Shown here piece after piece: positions 61,601-64,000 of a stretch of 64,000 nucleotides of DNA. Location of the stretch: NCBI RefSeq assembly GCF_964204645.1, contig NC_134025.1:3415001-3479000 (forward strand), given 5' to 3'. The stretch's first letter is position 1, and each line of letters starts with the position of its first letter. The stretch comes from Tubulanus polymorphus (taxonomy: Eukaryota > Nemertea > Palaeonemertea > Tubulaniformes > Tubulanidae). The position numbers and the translations under genes are program-made. The notes beneath the pieces were generated by a model that saw only the letters and a list, made by a program, of their open reading frames with translations, did not search any database and had not been told where the DNA came from.

Positions 61601-63323
61601 TCAAATATTTTTCATGGGGTAAATAGAAGTTCTCTACAAACCATTGGGTGTGAAAATGCTACTTCAAATGCATCCATAGCTTCTAAAAGAGTCCTTTCTC
61701 CTTCATTCTGAAGGTATTCAAATGATGCCTCCTAGAAAAACAATATTCACCAGATATGGAGTTATGAGATATGGAGTTTGTTTGTCAAGTACAAAGACTT
61801 AAAGTAAATACTGTATAGGTTCACTGACCTTTGTGACAAGATCTGAATGTCTAATGATCGACCTCACAAAGAATCTGTAATCAGTGACTTCACAACCAGC
61901 AGCCACCTGAAAATATCCCGAATTGAACAGTTTATGGTATATTTAATCAAATATGCAAATGGAGGGGTGGATTTAGGGGTTGATTTCAGGGATCAGGATT
62001 TTGAACAATCATTAAAAGTGCTTACTTTAGCTTTGCCTAAGTATAAATGCATTCGATGATTGGCGAATGGAATGGCTTCCAATTCAAAGTTTCTCATTCT
62101 GTTGATTTCAAGCTGGAAGGCCAGAGCTGGCTCTAGATGTCGGTAAATACGATCTTCACAGAACTATAATACATAATGACCACAGAAGATATATACCTGG
62201 TAAAACGAAATATGATATTCTGTGGAGGTAGAATTAGTAAAATGCCGCAAATATTCAGTAGAATGTCAAACCCACAATAAATACAAAAGACATAAAACTG
62301 CGAAAGATTTATTTGAAACTCAGTCATTATCTAAAAACCATTATAAAGGAATCATAAGAGCAGTGAAACTTACATTATCTCTGGCTCTGAAAGTGAAGTA
62401 TTTCGGGAACTCTCTCTGAAAATCATGAATTACACATGTATTTCCATTACAGCAAAAACAAAAAGAAATTTCAAAATGCAATGATGAATATGAGAGTTAA
62501 AGATAATTTACCTCAACCAGTAGCAGAAACGTTACTCTACGTATTCCCTTCTTTTGCATGGTCTCTCGCTGTAATCATCAATACAAAATATCATTACAGT
62601 TTGATTGAAAACTATATTGCGCAAATAAAAGGAAAAATACGTGTACATACCTTAGCTGCGCAGAATTCTTCAAATAATTTCACATATCCATCATCATCTC
62701 TTTCACCATTGACTTTCATTAGAGCTACATTCAGAATATGAATAGGTTCTTCGACCTTTGAATCCTGAAATGAATGATATTTGTACGGTTTTTTCTTTCG
62801 ACTTATTTCATCACAGAGACACTCGTGATGTATATAACTGGTTTACCTCCGTAGAACTGTGTCCACTACCCGTACTAAAACTGATCGGTCCAAAATCAAC
62901 AGTAGTACCAGGACTGGGTGGTGGGCTGCACGAAAATCGATCCATGACGATATCAAAATGCCTAAAACATATCACAAACACAATAAATTCATGGTTGCAA
63001 ATAGTTGAGACTATTTCCAGTCTTGATGAATATCGTTGAGAAAAACCCACAATTTAGTTTTCAAAAGCAACATGAAGAAAACTTACTCGACAAACTTAGA
63101 AAATGAGGTGAATGCAGCCATTGCTCCTCTCCTCTGACACGGAGGAAAAGCTTTTTCCGCGATAGCACTTGATTGGTTGAATGTATCGAGGTCATCACTA
63201 AGACTGCTGACTCTTCCTAATTGACTAAAACTTGACTCGCGTCTTTGCATCAACCTAGCAAAATTCAATTGTCCAATGTCCATTTTCTCAGGTGATATAT
63301 CCAGTGGTTCGCATGGTCGAGTC
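55615..63323 (-). CDS. ACACA: Acetyl-CoA carboxylase, central and carboxyltransferase part (5' incomplete)
   Basis: Makes malonyl-CoA for fatty acid synthesis. Exons: 63323-63087, 62961-62847, 62764-62651, 62568-62512, 62415-62374, 62163-62026, 61906-61829, 61731-61642, alternative 61117-61049 or 60418-60347, 59836-59745, 59644-59533, 59450-59295, 59221-59078, 58998-58867, 58792-58655, 58575-58357, 58242-58132, 58053-57910, 57827-57707, 57614-57421, 57230-56917, 56839-56572, 56489-56319, 55970-55837, 55744-55615. The carboxyltransferase part has [53 protein letters not shown] and [16 protein letters not shown]. The C-terminus is [18 protein letters not shown]. The central region carries a basic QRRESSF motif that could be phosphorylated. 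Biotin carboxylase and biotinyl domains must lie beyond 64000 on this strand. The gene could equally be called ACC, since many invertebrates have one copy. Confidence 0.95.
60347..60418 (-). CDS. ACACA: ACC alternative exon, version B (24 codons)
   Basis: 72-base exon with TTTCAG acceptor and GTACAA donor, phase 0 at both ends. It encodes [16 protein letters not shown] then LSLLDPAK. It is homologous to the exon at 61049-61117 and lies between the same flanking exons. It is one codon longer at the NF-PT-DP loop. Confidence 0.88.
61049..61117 (-). CDS. ACACA: ACC alternative exon, version A (23 codons)
   Basis: 69-base exon with TTTCAG acceptor and GTTTGC donor, phase 0 at both ends. It encodes [16 protein letters not shown] then VNMDPTK, the length of the vertebrate segment ([12 protein letters not shown] then VIMDPSK). 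About 630 bases of intron separate it from version B. Confidence 0.88.
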
Positions 63324-64000
63324 CTACAGAAATAAACGCATGAAAAAATATTGTAATATTGAGTCCGACTATTAGCCACTAACCAACTGTAGATTTTTTC
63401 TGACTTCCAAAAAATCACAGGAAAGATTTATCTTTATGGTTTAGAACACGTTCATCCACAGGTTATAACACAGAACACAGAACGCACTACAGTGAGGTGA
63501 ATTTAACACAGGGTGACTCGGTACCGGTACCTAGGCGCCTTGAAAAAATGATCTTAGGGTCTCACCAACGAACCATACATCCATTGAATATCCAAATTTT
63601 TCACCGAAATAAATTCATAATACAAGTAATTACCTTCGGACAATGACACTTGAATCTTGGCACTGATCAAATCAACTGAGAAAATGAAACTGCCTGCTGA
63701 CTGCTTTATCAAAGAAATATATATCGAAATGACTCAAATGATGAGGATTAATGAAAGACTATGGATCAACGCAATTTAAAGCACGATATTATAGCAAAAT
63801 TCTTATTCATTTTTAAAATACATTTGCACTGAATAAATGATCGAGTGATCATTGATTACCTATTTTAAAGAAATTGAGAGCAAATTATTCGCAAGTTCTT
63901 ATCGTTGAAATTATAACTGATTAAAATACAGCTTAAATACCAATAAGCGCAGGCATTTTTATAGAAGCAGAATATAGAGAAGCAGCAGCAGTTAATAATA
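63324..64000 (-). other. ACACA: ACC intron, continuing beyond the window
   Basis: Upstream of the first visible ACC exon, which begins in mid-codon after a TGTAG acceptor, so this is intron. No further exon is recognised up to the edge. Confidence 0.6.

Noticed and set aside
1-64000. CRISPR arrays, bacterial operons, phage or integrated viral genes.
   Set aside because: Nothing of the kind was seen; the gene structure is intron-rich animal nuclear DNA throughout.

Overview
The window is an AT-rich stretch of invertebrate nuclear genome. Its genes have many short exons with GT-AG introns, and conserved bilaterian families sit on both strands. The gene content is animal: an HR96/DAF-12-type nuclear receptor, BAK, NDUFB2, a BHMT-family methyltransferase, a GMC oxidoreductase, AK9, WASHC3, TNPO3 and acetyl-CoA carboxylase. 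High similarity to vertebrate orthologues (TNPO3, ACC, BAK BH3) argues for a slowly evolving bilaterian. A marine lophotrochozoan such as a mollusc, annelid or brachiopod is my best guess, but nothing in the window proves the phylum. Gene models were built by hand from splice signals; where a complete CDS could be assembled, total length is a multiple of three.

Left part (1-20 kb): the 3' portion of a nuclear receptor gene (+), about 4.8 kb of non-coding DNA with small hairpin and tandem repeats, a BAK-like pro-apoptotic BCL-2 protein (+) with a long AT-rich 3' flank, then a VWA + DUF4537 + coiled-coil protein (-), head to head with NDUFB2 (+).

Middle part (21-34 kb): a two-exon, 790-residue multi-pass membrane protein of no family I recognise (+), convergent with a 109-residue orphan (-) that carries a possible zinc-binding motif. 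Then come a possible 89-residue gene (+), a decayed BHMT copy retaining only the first and last exons, an intact eight-exon BHMT-like gene (-) with a small TIR element in an intron, and a ten-exon GMC oxidoreductase (-).

Right part (34-64 kb): a 40-exon AK9 gene (+, about 1,954 residues), a short WASHC3 (-) divergent from TNPO3 (+, 24 exons), and the carboxyltransferase and central-domain half of acetyl-CoA carboxylase (-), whose biotin carboxylase half lies beyond the right edge. The ACC gene carries a duplicated exon pair that looks mutually exclusive.

The genes are unrelated housekeeping and accessory functions, not a pathway cluster. The most interesting signals are the ACC exon pair, repeated YHS-like modules and in-frame cassette exons in AK9, the orphan membrane protein, altered substrate-pocket residues in BHMT, and a WASHC3 that lacks its usual C-terminal half.
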